Below are positions 49,803 to 59,232 of a stretch of 64,000 nucleotides of DNA, piece after piece. A program made the position numbers and the translations under genes. Under the pieces are notes generated by a model, which ran no database searches, was not told the origin of the DNA, and saw only the letters and a program-made list of their open reading frames with translations. The stretch is from Cohnella phaseoli (GTDB lineage: Bacteria > Bacillota > Bacilli > Paenibacillales > Paenibacillaceae), in the NCBI RefSeq assembly GCF_003386235.1, contig NZ_QRDZ01000018.1, positions 124,001-188,000 on the forward strand, read 5' to 3'. Every line of letters starts with the position of its first letter. The stretch's first letter is position 1.

Positions 49803-50025
49803 GCAAGGGGCTGTCTCATAAGTAGGGTCGTACAAGATGATCGATTAAGAAGAAGTGCATGTATCTCCTGGAGCTGCCTCATACGGTCGCGAAATCACCT
49901 CTTAACGGGTTTACCCATTCGGATTTCGGGATCGTATAGCAGCGGAAGGAGATACATGCACGACAACATTCTCTATCGATCATCCAATCGTACGACTCTC
50001 TTTTACTTATGAGACAGCCCCTTGC
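49803..50025. mobile_element. MITE-like 223-bp foldback element
   Basis: Terminal inverted repeats of 22 bp are perfect: the left end (49803-49824) begins GCAAGGGGCTGTCTCATA, and the right end (50004-50025) is its exact complement. The whole element is nearly self-complementary. Inner arms include GATGATCGAT with ATCGATCATC, GCATGTATCTCCT with AGGAGATACATGC, ATACG with CGTAT, and GAAATC with GATTTC, closing on GGGTTTACCC in the centre. No protein is encoded. GGGGCTGTCTCA-type ends are found on several Firmicute insertion sequences. A target-site duplication is not obvious, because the outer four bases also belong to the dyad. It fills most of the 328-bp gap between the PHP gene and the next SLH gene. 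Confidence 0.82.
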
Positions 50026-50122
50026 TTATTAAATTTAACGCCCGCTTTACAATAATCGGTCTTTTCCGTTAACCCTAAGCCGGTACACTGGGAAAAATAA
50101 CTTCCTAGAAGGAGTGTATTCG

Positions 50123-53100
50123 GTGTTCAAGCGGAGCAGGAAAGGTCTTTCCATGCTGTTATCATCTTTGATGCTGGCTGGAACGATATTGACGGGAGTG
50201 GCGGCTGTTCAAGCAGAGCCGATCGCGATTATTCCGGGCACGCCATACGACGAGCTCGGCAATTATGATGTTGCCGTGCCTCACGTCATCATCAATCAGA
50301 TTTATGGGGGCGGGCTAAAGAAAGCCGACGACGTTTATTTCTCCCACGGTTTTATAGAATTGTATAATCCGACGAACGTCGACGTAACTCTGAGCGGCTG
50401 GTCTCTTCAGTATGCGGAAGGATCGGGCAAACCGTGGGTCAAACTGGATCTCGCCGGCACGATCCCGGCGCATTCGTCTTACCTGGTGCTTGGGGAAGAT
50501 ATCGTGAAAACACCGCTCAAAGTGCCAACGAACATGCTGACGGTCAGCGATCAAGCGTGGCCGCCGAACCATTTTATTAACAACAAGGGGATGAAGGTCG
50601 CGCTGTTGAGCAGCCAGACGCTTTTGACCGCCGTTAATCCGTTCGATGACAGGCCGGCAGGCTATGTCGATATGGTCGGCACGGGCGCCAATGAGGAGGG
50701 CAGCTCGATCGACGGATTCGAGACGGATTATCCGACGGGCGAAGCAGGAGGCACCTCGAAGAAAAAAGCGCTCCGTCGCGTCAGCTTCATCGACACGGAT
50801 AACAACAAGAACGACTTCGTTCAAGTCGATTACAGCGCGCTCGCGTCCAACCCGACTCTTCTGGCTGCGCATATGCCAAGAAGCTCTGCCGAGGGAATCT
50901 GGACTGTACCGCTGGGACTGAGGGATGCCCTGCTTCCTGAGGCGACTGTCGATATGCCGTATACATACTCTGTGCTCGGGCTGGTATACGGCGGACAATC
51001 CCCGTACAGCATCTCGGTGACGGGCTTGCCGACGGGTCTGAGCTACAGCAACGGCAAAATTACCGGAATTGCAGCAGCGGCAGGCACAGCCACAATTCAT
51101 ATTGGAGTAACGGACAACGTCACTGCATCCGTATACGGGACGTATCCTTTATTGGTGAACGCTTCTCTCGACAATCTGCAGATCGTCACATCGGCTCTGC
51201 CGCAAGCGACGATCGCCGAGCCTTATACAGCGACAATAGACACAAGCGGTGGCACGGCTCCATTAACGTTCTCTGCGACAGGCTTGCCGCAAGGCTTGGC
51301 CATCGATCCTGCGACAGGCATTATTGCCGGAACGATAACGGACGCTAAAGCAATCACGAATAGGGTAACCGTCAGGGTAACGGATAACGCCGCTTATTCG
51401 CGCAGCGTCGTCCTGCCTCTAAGCGTGCGTCCGGAAGCGAAAGTTTATGAAGAGAAACTGCAAGTTCGCAAGCTCTCTTCCTATTCCGTAGGCACGACCA
51501 ACGAGGACGGCGGCGTAGCGGAAATCGTCAAATTCAACAAGGACAACGGCAAATTTTATCTCGTAAACGGCTCTGCCAATCCTCCGACGCTCGATATCGT
51601 GACTCTGGCGACAAGCGGAGAAATGACAAAGGATAAGAGTGTGAATGTGAAGGAGCTGTCCGAGAGAGCTGCCGGTTTCGTCTACGGCGACTTGACCAGC
51701 GTTGACATTAACACGGCGACGAAGCGTATTTTCGTCTCGGTACAGGAGAAGGATTACGCCAAAACCGGAAAAATTCTGATGTTGGATTACGAAGGCAATC
51801 TGCTAAACGATTACGATGCAGGTATTCAGCCGGATATGATTAAATCGACCGCGGATGGGAAATACGTGCTGACCGCCGATGAAGGCGAGCCGCGCCTGGG
51901 AGCGGGTGGCGTCGATCCGGAAGGCTCGATCACGATCGTCGATACGGGAACGGGAGAATCTTTCCGCGTGAAGTTCGATAATCCCGCCGTCATCGCCGAC
52001 GATGTCATTATTCGCAGCCCGAATGTGGATAGTAAGGGGCAGATTGTAGGCGCAGGCACAAAAGCGGATGCGGTGCGCGACTTCGAGCCGGAATATATCG
52101 CGTTGTCCGGAGACGGCAAGAAAGCCTATGTCACCTTGCAGGAAAATAACGCCATCGCGACGATCGATATCGCCGCCAAGTCGTTGCTTTCGGTCAAGTC
52201 GCTCGGCTTCAAGGACTTGAACGATCCGAATAACGTATTGGATTTGCTCAAGGACGGCCAGATCAAGCTGGAGAACGTCCCTTTTAAAGAAGTATATATG
52301 CCGGATGGCATGGCTTCTCACGAGATCGGCGGAAAAACCTACCTGTTCACGGCCAACGAAGGCGATGCGACCGAATGGCCGGCGACGGGAACGTTGACGA
52401 GGTCCGGTCTGACGAAGATCGGCTCGATCAAGGACAATCTGACAGCGGGTTCGGATGCCGCTAATTTCCTTCAGGACAAAGGCAAAACGTATGACGGAGT
52501 CGAAGTGCTGAGTCATATGGGCTACGACGATATTTATTTGTTCGGCGGCCGTTCCTTCTCGATCTGGGAGGCGGACACGATAAAACAGGTATACGATAGC
52601 GGCAGCGATTTTGAACGAATCACTTCCTCGGGCCAATATGCGCCGTATTTTAACGCCGGTCACGTTAACCTGGATCTGGACAGCCGCAGTTCCAAAAAAG
52701 GTCCGGAGCCGGAAGACATCAAAACCGGAAAAGTCGGAAATAAAACGTTGGCATTCGTCGGCCTGGAGCGCATCGGGGGTATCATGACCTACGACGTATC
52801 CGATCCTTCTAACGCGTTTTTCGTTAATTACACGAATACGAGAAACTTTGGAACGCCAGGTACGCCGCTAACCAAATCGGAGATTCTCGCTACCGATACA
52901 GGGCCGGAAGGAATCGAATTTATTTCCGCATCCGACAGCCCGACAGGACGGCCGCTGCTGCTTGTCGCCTTCGAAGTAAGCGGAACGGTGGGCGTCTATC
53001 AGTTGGACACGACGAAGATCACGCTCGACAAGACGACTTTATCGCTTAGAGCAGGCAGCGCGGCCGCGAAAATCGCCGCAGCGGTGGAACCGGCCGCAGG

Positions 53101-54526
53101 GGCGGGAACATCCGTTACCTGGTCCTCCTCCAATGCCGCGGTCGCCTCGGTCGACGCAAACGGCAACGTCACGCCTCGCGCGGCAGGAACGGCGGTCATC
53201 ACTGCGCTGAGCGCCGACGGCTACGGAGAAGCCCAAGCGACTGTAACGGTAACGACAGCCTCAATAAATCCGGGTACGAATCCAGGCACGGGGAACGGTG
53301 GAGGAACGGGCGCGACGACTCCTCCAACGAATGAAAAACCGCCTGTAAACACGAATGATCCGAAGCAGGCGACCGTGGAGGCGCAAGCCCGGACGAACGC
53401 TTCAGGCGCGGCGGAAGCGATATTTACAACAGAGACAATCGGTAAAGCTTTGGAGAACGCGGGGCCAGGCGCGGAGCTTCGGCTTAAAGCCGAGGGCGTA
53501 GGCCAAGCGGGAGAAGCTGTTGTTCGGATTCCTGCCGAGGCTTGGAGCCGGATCGACGGAAGCGGCGTGACTGGGATTACGATTGACGCAGGTATCGGCT
53601 CGGTCAGCTTTGACCGTCAAGCATTGGCCGCGGTGTCGTCGGCCACATCGGGCGGCGAAGTAGCCGTATCGATCAAGAAGTCGGATGCAGCGTCGCCAGC
53701 GGCGATCGCCGGCAGACCGGTCTTCGACTTTGCGGTAACGGCGGGCGGCAAGGAGATTACAAGCTTCGGCGGAAGCTCGATCGCAGCGTCCGTGCCGTAT
53801 AAGCCGGCGGCAAACGAAGATCCTAACGCGATTGTCATTTACTATGTGACCGGTACGGGCGAGCTTGTTGTAGCGCCGAACAGCGTATTCGACCCTGCGA
53901 CGGGAACGGTCAAGTTCAGCGGACCGCAATTCTCCCGGATAGCCGTAGGCTACCGCAAGATAAGCTTTGCCGATACGGCGGCGAATTTCGCTGCGGACGA
54001 GATCACCTACTTGGCGGCGAGAAATGTGCTGACGGGCGTCGGCGAAGACAAGTTCTCCCCGTCGGCCAAGCTGACGCGCGGCGATCTGATGGTTATTCTT
54101 GCGAGAATGGCCGGGGCCGACACAGGCGGCCGGACTTCCTCAAGCTTTGTCGACGTAGAGTCCGGCGCTTACTATGCCAGTGCGGTTGCATGGGCTGCGG
54201 ATAACGGAATTGCCGGCGGCGTCGGCAAAGACTTGTACAAGCCGAAGGATTACGTCACCCGCGAGCAGTTCGTAACCTTGATAGCCCGCTACGCCGAGCA
54301 TAGGGGGTACTCGCTGCCGAAGGATAACGCGCCGGTCGCGTTTGCGGATCAGAGCGAGGTGTCCGGCTTCGCCGCCGGAGCGCTGCGGGCGGCTCAGCAG
54401 GCCGGCTTGATTAACGGCAAGCCTTCTCCGAACGGAGACGGACTCTTGTTCGCGCCGCAGGCTCATGCGACGCGCGCCGAAACGGCGAAAATATTGGCGC
54501 TGCTGATGCAGTCGATGCTGAAATAA
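50123..54526 (+). CDS. Very large SLH surface protein with choice-of-anchor I domain
   Basis: This 1467-residue exported protein has a signal peptide (about 1-32) and a lamin-tail-like domain (about 50-240, HVIINQIYGGGLKKADD, IELYNPTNVDVTLSGW). Two putative Ig domains of the He_PIG type follow (about 265-430). The centre is a large beta-propeller-like choice-of-anchor I domain (about 440-960, with GDLTSVDINT, YVLTADEGEPR, FEPEYIALS and TANEGDATEW). A BIG2 domain lies at about 965-1045, then a Gly/Pro/Asn linker, a beta domain and three SLH domains (from about 1279). AAGGAG at 50109-50114 selects the GTG at 50123. Choice-of-anchor I proteins are often annotated as phosphatase or esterase-like; no catalytic claim is made here. 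Confidence 0.9.
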   Translation: MFKRSRKGLSMLLSSLMLAGTILTGVAAVQAEPIAIIPGTPYDELGNYDVAVPHVIINQIYGGGLKKADDVYFSHGFIELYNPTNVDVTLSGWSLQYAEGSGKPWVKLDLAGTIPAHSSYLVLGEDIVKTPLKVPTNMLTVSDQAWPPNHFINNKGMKVALLSSQTLLTAVNPFDDRPAGYVDMVGTGANEEGSSIDGFETDYPTGEAGGTSKKKALRRVSFIDTDNNKNDFVQVDYSALASNPTLLAAHMPRSSAEGIWTVPLGLRDALLPEATVDMPYTYSVLGLVYGGQSPYSISVTGLPTGLSYSNGKITGIAAAAGTATIHIGVTDNVTASVYGTYPLLVNASLDNLQIVTSALPQATIAEPYTATIDTSGGTAPLTFSATGLPQGLAIDPATGIIAGTITDAKAITNRVTVRVTDNAAYSRSVVLPLSVRPEAKVYEEKLQVRKLSSYSVGTTNEDGGVAEIVKFNKDNGKFYLVNGSANPPTLDIVTLATSGEMTKDKSVNVKELSERAAGFVYGDLTSVDINTATKRIFVSVQEKDYAKTGKILMLDYEGNLLNDYDAGIQPDMIKSTADGKYVLTADEGEPRLGAGGVDPEGSITIVDTGTGESFRVKFDNPAVIADDVIIRSPNVDSKGQIVGAGTKADAVRDFEPEYIALSGDGKKAYVTLQENNAIATIDIAAKSLLSVKSLGFKDLNDPNNVLDLLKDGQIKLENVPFKEVYMPDGMASHEIGGKTYLFTANEGDATEWPATGTLTRSGLTKIGSIKDNLTAGSDAANFLQDKGKTYDGVEVLSHMGYDDIYLFGGRSFSIWEADTIKQVYDSGSDFERITSSGQYAPYFNAGHVNLDLDSRSSKKGPEPEDIKTGKVGNKTLAFVGLERIGGIMTYDVSDPSNAFFVNYTNTRNFGTPGTPLTKSEILATDTGPEGIEFISASDSPTGRPLLLVAFEVSGTVGVYQLDTTKITLDKTTLSLRAGSAAAKIAAAVEPAAGAGTSVTWSSSNAAVASVDANGNVTPRAAGTAVITALSADGYGEAQATVTVTTASINPGTNPGTGNGGGTGATTPPTNEKPPVNTNDPKQATVEAQARTNASGAAEAIFTTETIGKALENAGPGAELRLKAEGVGQAGEAVVRIPAEAWSRIDGSGVTGITIDAGIGSVSFDRQALAAVSSATSGGEVAVSIKKSDAASPAAIAGRPVFDFAVTAGGKEITSFGGSSIAASVPYKPAANEDPNAIVIYYVTGTGELVVAPNSVFDPATGTVKFSGPQFSRIAVGYRKISFADTAANFAADEITYLAARNVLTGVGEDKFSPSAKLTRGDLMVILARMAGADTGGRTSSSFVDVESGAYYASAVAWAADNGIAGGVGKDLYKPKDYVTREQFVTLIARYAEHRGYSLPKDNAPVAFADQSEVSGFAAGALRAAQQAGLINGKPSPNGDGLLFAPQAHATRAETAKILALLMQSMLK

Positions 54527-54537
54527 CTTCAAACAAG

Positions 54538-54577
54538 CAACTCGGTACGATCGATTTCCGTACCGAGTTGTTTTTTT
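54538..54577 (+). terminator. Terminator of the large SLH gene
   Basis: CAACTCGGTACG (54538-54549) pairs with CGTACCGAGTTG (54559-54570), followed by seven T residues. Confidence 0.9.
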
Positions 54578-54788
54578 AAGCAAATATGCGGCCGTCAAAT
54601 TGAATAGCCCCGTCGGAGGAAATGAAAACCGCTTCGGCAAGACCTTCCTCCCATACGATCGCCCGGCATAAATGGTGTTGCCCATATGCAAATGTTGCGA
54701 AACGACTGGAATAAATAAACATCCCGTCCAGGCTATGAAGGAATTTCCGTACATCTTGATGAATAATGTGCAGAAAAGTCCTATTCAT
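54576..54788 (-). CDS. Hypothetical 70-aa protein on the minus strand
   Basis: A 70-residue frame runs from an ATG at 54788 to 54576. It reads like a small soluble protein (starting MNRTFLHIIHQDVRKFL, later AIVWEEGLAEAVF and ending GAIQFDGRIFA) with balanced composition. An in-frame GTG at 54815 is another possible start. Neither start has a clear ribosome-binding site, and the frame overlaps the region where the promoter of the next SLH gene should lie. I do not recognise it; it may be real or chance. Confidence 0.35.
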   Translation of the reverse strand: MNRTFLHIIHQDVRKFLHSLDGMFIYSSRFATFAYGQHHLCRAIVWEEGLAEAVFISSDGAIQFDGRIFA

Positions 54789-54840
54789 ATCGTTGTTCGC
54801 TACTCGCGTGGACACCTTTATTCAGGGAAGGAAGATGATT

Positions 54841-56721
54841 ATGGATCATTTTTTCCGAAGAGCGATCGTTGCGACGCTGGCGTTATGTTTGATATTCGCT
54901 TCGTTTCATGCGGTATTTGCAGAAGCGAGGGAATCCGCTCCTGGCGACCTGAAGTCGTCTTGGGCATCGAAAGTGCTGCAGGAATGGTGGGGGAAGGAAT
55001 GGATCGCCGGCTATCCGGACGAGACCTTCAGGCCCAATACGAATATTTCGCGAGCGGAGTTTATTACGCTAACGAACCGAGTGCTCGGGTTGCGGGAGAA
55101 AGCCGCTATTTCATTCCGCGACCTTCCTTCCGGCAACTGGGCATACGGTCAGATCGCTATCGCTTTCCAGGCCGGATACGTTAAGGGGTATAAGGACGGT
55201 ACGGTTCTGCCCAACTCTCCCATCAGTCGCCAAGAAGCCGCGGTTATGGTGAATACGCTATTGCGATTGGAGGAGGGCATAGGCGGCGCAGCGAAATTCA
55301 ACGATGCTGCGGATTTTGCCGATTGGAGCAAAGCCGCCATCGACGCGCTAACCGCCGAAGGCATACTCTCCGGCTATCCGGACGGTACGTTCCGGCCTGT
55401 GAATAAGATTACGAGAGCGGAAGCTGTTGTGGTCTTGAACAACGCCTTGCAGTATGCGAAAAAAGCACGTTCAATAACTTACGATAAACCGGATGTATAC
55501 GGAACCGATTCCGGAACGCCTTCGATCGTAGGAAACGTTACAGTGAACTCGTCAGAAGTTACTCTGCAAAATAGGCTGATAGTCGGCGATCTCGTTATAG
55601 ACGGGGCTAAGACAGACGGGAACGTCATTCTCCGAAACGTGATCGTGCGCGGCAAAACCTATGTCAACGGCGGTGCGAGTCAAATCAACATCGTAGACTC
55701 CGCTTTGGATAGCTTGCAGGTCTGCGCGGCTAAAGGTTCCGTTCGCATCGTGGAGGAAGGTCGTACGGATATTCGCGAAACCTCTTGGTGTTCAAGCTCC
55801 GTTCCGGAAGCCGGCGTAGGCGGTTGGTCGGAACCAAGCGATACGACACCGCCATTTTTCTGGCCGGGTTACCCTCAAATGGTCGTGGAATCGGATACTG
55901 CCGTTCAGGTCGTTGCCAAGGCGAACGAGCAAGGGCGCCTTTATGCCCTTGCAGTTCTCTCCGGCGAAGCTTCGCCATCTGCGTCCCAAGTGAAGGACGG
56001 CAAAGACAGCATTGGCGCTTATGCACTTTCATTCACGCAAGGTCTCTTTGCGGCTAATATGGAGAAGATGCTCCAATTAACCGGTCTGACGGCCGGAACG
56101 GATTATGATATCTACGTTGTTGCCGAAGACGACAAGGGGAACCTTCAGCCGTTTCCAACGAAGGGCAGTGTGTTAACAAACGGGGTCGCTCCCCTTAAGA
56201 TCGTCGCGGCCAGCCTGCCTAAAGGAAAGATAGGGGACGTATATGCCCTCCAAACCATCTCGGCTTCGGGCGGTGTCGGAGCGCGAACCTTCTCGCTGGC
56301 CAGCGGCGCTCTGCCGCCAGGAATGGCGTTTACTTCATCGGGCATTTTTTCGGGCTCGCCGACTGTAGCGGGGACTTACACCTTTACGATTCGAGTCACG
56401 GATAGTGTGGGAACAAACGCTCAGCAATCGTTCTCGGTCGCGATCGATCCGCCCAATCCGCTTGCATTCTTCACGACCAGTCTGCCAAAGGGGAAAGTAG
56501 GGAGCGTATACGCTGCCCAGACCCTCGAAATCTCGGGCGGTGTCGGAGCGCGAACCTTCTCGCTGGCCAGCGGCGCTCTGCCGCCAGGAATGGCGTTTAC
56601 TTCATCGGGCATTTTTTCGGGCTCGCCGACTATAGCGGGGACTTACACCTTTACGATTCGAGTCACGGATAGTCTGGGAACGAACGCTCAGCAATCGTTC
56701 TCGGTCGCGATCGATCCTTAA
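54841..56721 (+). CDS. SLH surface protein with duplicated Ig-like domains
   Basis: This 626-residue exported protein has a signal peptide (about 1-28) and its three SLH domains at the N-terminus (about 35-230, including WIAGYPDETFRPNTNISRAEF and ILSGYPDGTFRPVNKITRAEA). The other two SLH proteins nearby carry theirs at the C-terminus. A beta-helix-like segment follows (VTVNSSEVTLQNRLIVGDLV), then a fibronectin-like region, then two nearly identical putative Ig (He_PIG) domains of 89 residues that end the protein. AAGGA at 54828-54832 favours the ATG at 54841 over the one at 54835. A recent tandem duplication made the last two domains. Confidence 0.88.
   Translation: MDHFFRRAIVATLALCLIFASFHAVFAEARESAPGDLKSSWASKVLQEWWGKEWIAGYPDETFRPNTNISRAEFITLTNRVLGLREKAAISFRDLPSGNWAYGQIAIAFQAGYVKGYKDGTVLPNSPISRQEAAVMVNTLLRLEEGIGGAAKFNDAADFADWSKAAIDALTAEGILSGYPDGTFRPVNKITRAEAVVVLNNALQYAKKARSITYDKPDVYGTDSGTPSIVGNVTVNSSEVTLQNRLIVGDLVIDGAKTDGNVILRNVIVRGKTYVNGGASQINIVDSALDSLQVCAAKGSVRIVEEGRTDIRETSWCSSSVPEAGVGGWSEPSDTTPPFFWPGYPQMVVESDTAVQVVAKANEQGRLYALAVLSGEASPSASQVKDGKDSIGAYALSFTQGLFAANMEKMLQLTGLTAGTDYDIYVVAEDDKGNLQPFPTKGSVLTNGVAPLKIVAASLPKGKIGDVYALQTISASGGVGARTFSLASGALPPGMAFTSSGIFSGSPTVAGTYTFTIRVTDSVGTNAQQSFSVAIDPPNPLAFFTTSLPKGKVGSVYAAQTLEISGGVGARTFSLASGALPPGMAFTSSGIFSGSPTIAGTYTFTIRVTDSLGTNAQQSFSVAIDP
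56266..56717. repeat. Tandem duplication (267-bp period) at the 3' end of an SLH gene
   Basis: The 185-bp stretch at 56266-56450 recurs at 56533-56717 with only a few base changes, for example GACTGTAGC versus GACTATAGC. The period of 267 bp equals 89 codons, so the frame is kept and an Ig-like domain is duplicated. Confidence 0.92.
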
Positions 56722-56743
56722 TTCGGTTTTATCGTTATAGCGT

Positions 56744-56777
56744 AAGAGGCGATCCTTGGAGATGGCCTCTTTCTCGT
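56744..56777 (+). terminator. Possible terminator of the SLH gene
   Basis: AAGAGGC (56744-56750) pairs with GCCTCTT (56765-56771) around a 14-nt loop, followed by a T-rich tail. Confidence 0.5.
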
Positions 56778-56874
56778 TTCAGTCTCTTTCGTTTTGCTCC
56801 CGAGAGGTTGCGTTTGCCGCAATCGCATGTTACAACAGAGAATACGAAGTTTACGCGCAAGGAGTGAAAAAGGC

Positions 56875-59232
56875 ATGGAGAACGGTTCCGAGTCTCCTCG
56901 GGAAGAGGAAGAGAAGCGGCTGCTTGCTGTATTGGAGCAAGTCGGCCGACGGATGCGCAAGGAGCTTTCCGTGCTCGGGGAGAGACGGGGCGACGTCGTC
57001 GGCATTCGCCAGGAATTCTGGGAGGACGTGCGGATGAACTTCTCGGATTCGTCCGAGGTTGCCGAGACGTGGACCAGCATCGTGCAGCAGGCCGAGGTGT
57101 TGGCCGAGCGCGAGCGCAGTCATCGCGTCGCCTCGGAGGCGGTGGAGCGGCTGACGAAGCAGTTCGATTCGCCGTATTTCGCCCGTATCGATTTCACGGA
57201 ACGCGGAGGCGGGACGGAGGTCGTCTACATCGGCCGCGCGTCCCTGGTCGGCGAGGATGGGGAAACGTTCTACGTGTACGACTGGCGCGCTCCGGTGTCC
57301 AGCCTGTTCTACGATCATGAGCCGGGGCCAGCCGCCTATCGGGTGCCTGACGGGCAAATTGAAGGGGAGCTGGAGCTGAAGCGTCAGTTCGTCATTCGCG
57401 GCGGCCTGATGAAGCATATGTTCGATACGTCGGAGACGGTCGGGGACGAGATTTTACAGGCCGTGCTATCTGAAGGTTCGGATACGGCGATGAAAAGCAT
57501 CGTGGCGACGATCCAGAAGGAGCAGAACGGCATTATTCGCGATGAGAGACATAAGCTGCTCGTCGTGCAAGGAGCGGCGGGAAGCGGCAAGACGTCCGCC
57601 GCGCTGCAGCGGATCGCCTATCTGCTATACCGGTTTCGCGATGCGTTGACGCCGGATCAGATCATCTTGTTTTCCCCGAATCCCGTATTTAAAGGATACA
57701 TCTCGCACGTGCTGCCCGATCTGGGAGAAGCGAACATGCGTCAGATGACGTTCCGCGAATTGATCGAAGCCCGGCTGGGGCGCCGGTTCGAGGTCGAGGA
57801 TCTGTTTGCTCAGACGGAGGCGCTGGCTGAGCTGGATGGAACCGCCGAAGGAGAAGCCCGCGAGCGTGCGGTGAAGTACAAGGGCTCGGAGCATTTTTTC
57901 GTTACGGTGGAAAATTATTTGAAGCGGCTGGAGCGGGAAGGAATCAAGTTCCGTACGCTGCGGTTTCGGGATATGACGGTCGCCTCGTCCGAGGAGATCG
58001 CCGAACAGTTCTACGCCATTGAAGCGTCGGACGGCTTTGCCACGCGCGCCGCGACGACGAAACGCTGGCTGCTGCAGCGTCTGAAGGCGTGGGTGGATTC
58101 GCAGATGGGCGAGAAGTGGCTGGAGGAAGCGGCCGAACTGGTCGATCAGGAGGATATTCAGCGAGCGTACGTCGACGTTCGGCGCAGCGGCGGTTTTCAT
58201 GACGAGGTGTTCGACGACGAGGAGCAGATGAGTCTGAGGCTGAAGCGGCAAGTCGCCGAGACGGCGATCGCTCCGATCGTCAAAGCGGTTCGCTCCTACC
58301 GGTTCATCGACGCCGTCGAGACCTACTCCGTGCTGTTCGAGAGTCGGCCCGTGTTTGCCGCATGCGCCCCGGATGGCAAGCTGCCGCAAGGCTGGGATTG
58401 GATGAGCCTGCGCGTCGAAGAGACGATCGGGCGCAAGCGGCTCGATCACGAGGACGCAACGCCGCTTATGTACGTATCGGAAGCGCTGGAAGGCTTCCGC
58501 CGCGTCGAGGGCGACATTCAGCACGTATTCGTGGACGAAGCGCAGGACTACTCCCCGTTCCAGGCGGCATTCCTGCGCCGTCGGTATCCGCGGGCGCGGA
58601 TGACCGTGCTGGGCGATTTCAACCAGGCGATCTACGTGCAATCGCAGGATAGCGGCGGCTTCGGCGGATGGACGAGGCTGATGGCTCCCGAAGTGACATC
58701 GGTATTGCGGCTGACGACGAGCTACCGTTCGACCGAGCAGATCGTCGATTTTACGAAAGGTATTTTGACGCCTGAGGATGCGGCGAACATTTCGCCTTTC
58801 CATCGCAGCGGAGAGCAGCCGCGCTTGATCGCCTGCGCCGATGCCGGGGAGCTTGGCGACCGCGCGTCGGCGGATATCGGAGGGCTGCTGGCAAGAGGCA
58901 GCGGGACGATCGGCGTTATTACGAAAACGGCAAGCGAGGCCGCGGATGCCGAAGCGCTGCTCAAGGAGATGCTGGCGGACGACGTGCCTCTGACGCTGGT
59001 GACGGGAGGCTCGGCCGAGCTGCCGAAGGGCGTATCGGTGCTGCCATCTTATCTGGCCAAAGGAATCGAGTTCGACGCCGTGCTCGTCTGGGACGCTTCT
59101 TCCAAGCGCTACGGACAAGAGAAGGACCGTAAGCTGCTTTACACCGTATGTACGCGTGCTTTGCATATTCTGCATATTTATTGGGCGGGCGAGCCTTCTC
59201 CATGGCTTCCCGGAACGGAGGTAGCAAGATGA
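56875..59232 (+). CDS. helD: HelD-type UvrD-like helicase / RNA polymerase recycling factor
   Basis: This 785-residue superfamily 1 protein matches HelD in length and layout. An N-terminal coiled coil (about 10-85) can enter the RNA polymerase secondary channel, followed by a split ATPase. Walker A is GAAGSGKTSAA at 233-243, the Walker B region is HVFVDEAQDYSPFQ, and motifs LGDFNQAIY, LTTSYRST and GIEFDAVLVWD follow. HelD binds RNA polymerase and uses ATP to help release it from DNA. AAGGAG at 56859-56864 selects the ATG at 56875; the frame is open further upstream. Its stop overlaps the recQ start (ATGA), so the two are translationally coupled. Confidence 0.93.
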   Translation: MENGSESPREEEEKRLLAVLEQVGRRMRKELSVLGERRGDVVGIRQEFWEDVRMNFSDSSEVAETWTSIVQQAEVLAERERSHRVASEAVERLTKQFDSPYFARIDFTERGGGTEVVYIGRASLVGEDGETFYVYDWRAPVSSLFYDHEPGPAAYRVPDGQIEGELELKRQFVIRGGLMKHMFDTSETVGDEILQAVLSEGSDTAMKSIVATIQKEQNGIIRDERHKLLVVQGAAGSGKTSAALQRIAYLLYRFRDALTPDQIILFSPNPVFKGYISHVLPDLGEANMRQMTFRELIEARLGRRFEVEDLFAQTEALAELDGTAEGEARERAVKYKGSEHFFVTVENYLKRLEREGIKFRTLRFRDMTVASSEEIAEQFYAIEASDGFATRAATTKRWLLQRLKAWVDSQMGEKWLEEAAELVDQEDIQRAYVDVRRSGGFHDEVFDDEEQMSLRLKRQVAETAIAPIVKAVRSYRFIDAVETYSVLFESRPVFAACAPDGKLPQGWDWMSLRVEETIGRKRLDHEDATPLMYVSEALEGFRRVEGDIQHVFVDEAQDYSPFQAAFLRRRYPRARMTVLGDFNQAIYVQSQDSGGFGGWTRLMAPEVTSVLRLTTSYRSTEQIVDFTKGILTPEDAANISPFHRSGEQPRLIACADAGELGDRASADIGGLLARGSGTIGVITKTASEAADAEALLKEMLADDVPLTLVTGGSAELPKGVSVLPSYLAKGIEFDAVLVWDASSKRYGQEKDRKLLYTVCTRALHILHIYWAGEPSPWLPGTEVAR

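Noticed and set aside
49797..50031. Target-site duplication around the foldback element
   Set aside because: The flanks do not show a clear direct repeat; the outermost bases are part of the inverted repeat, so the insertion boundaries remain open.
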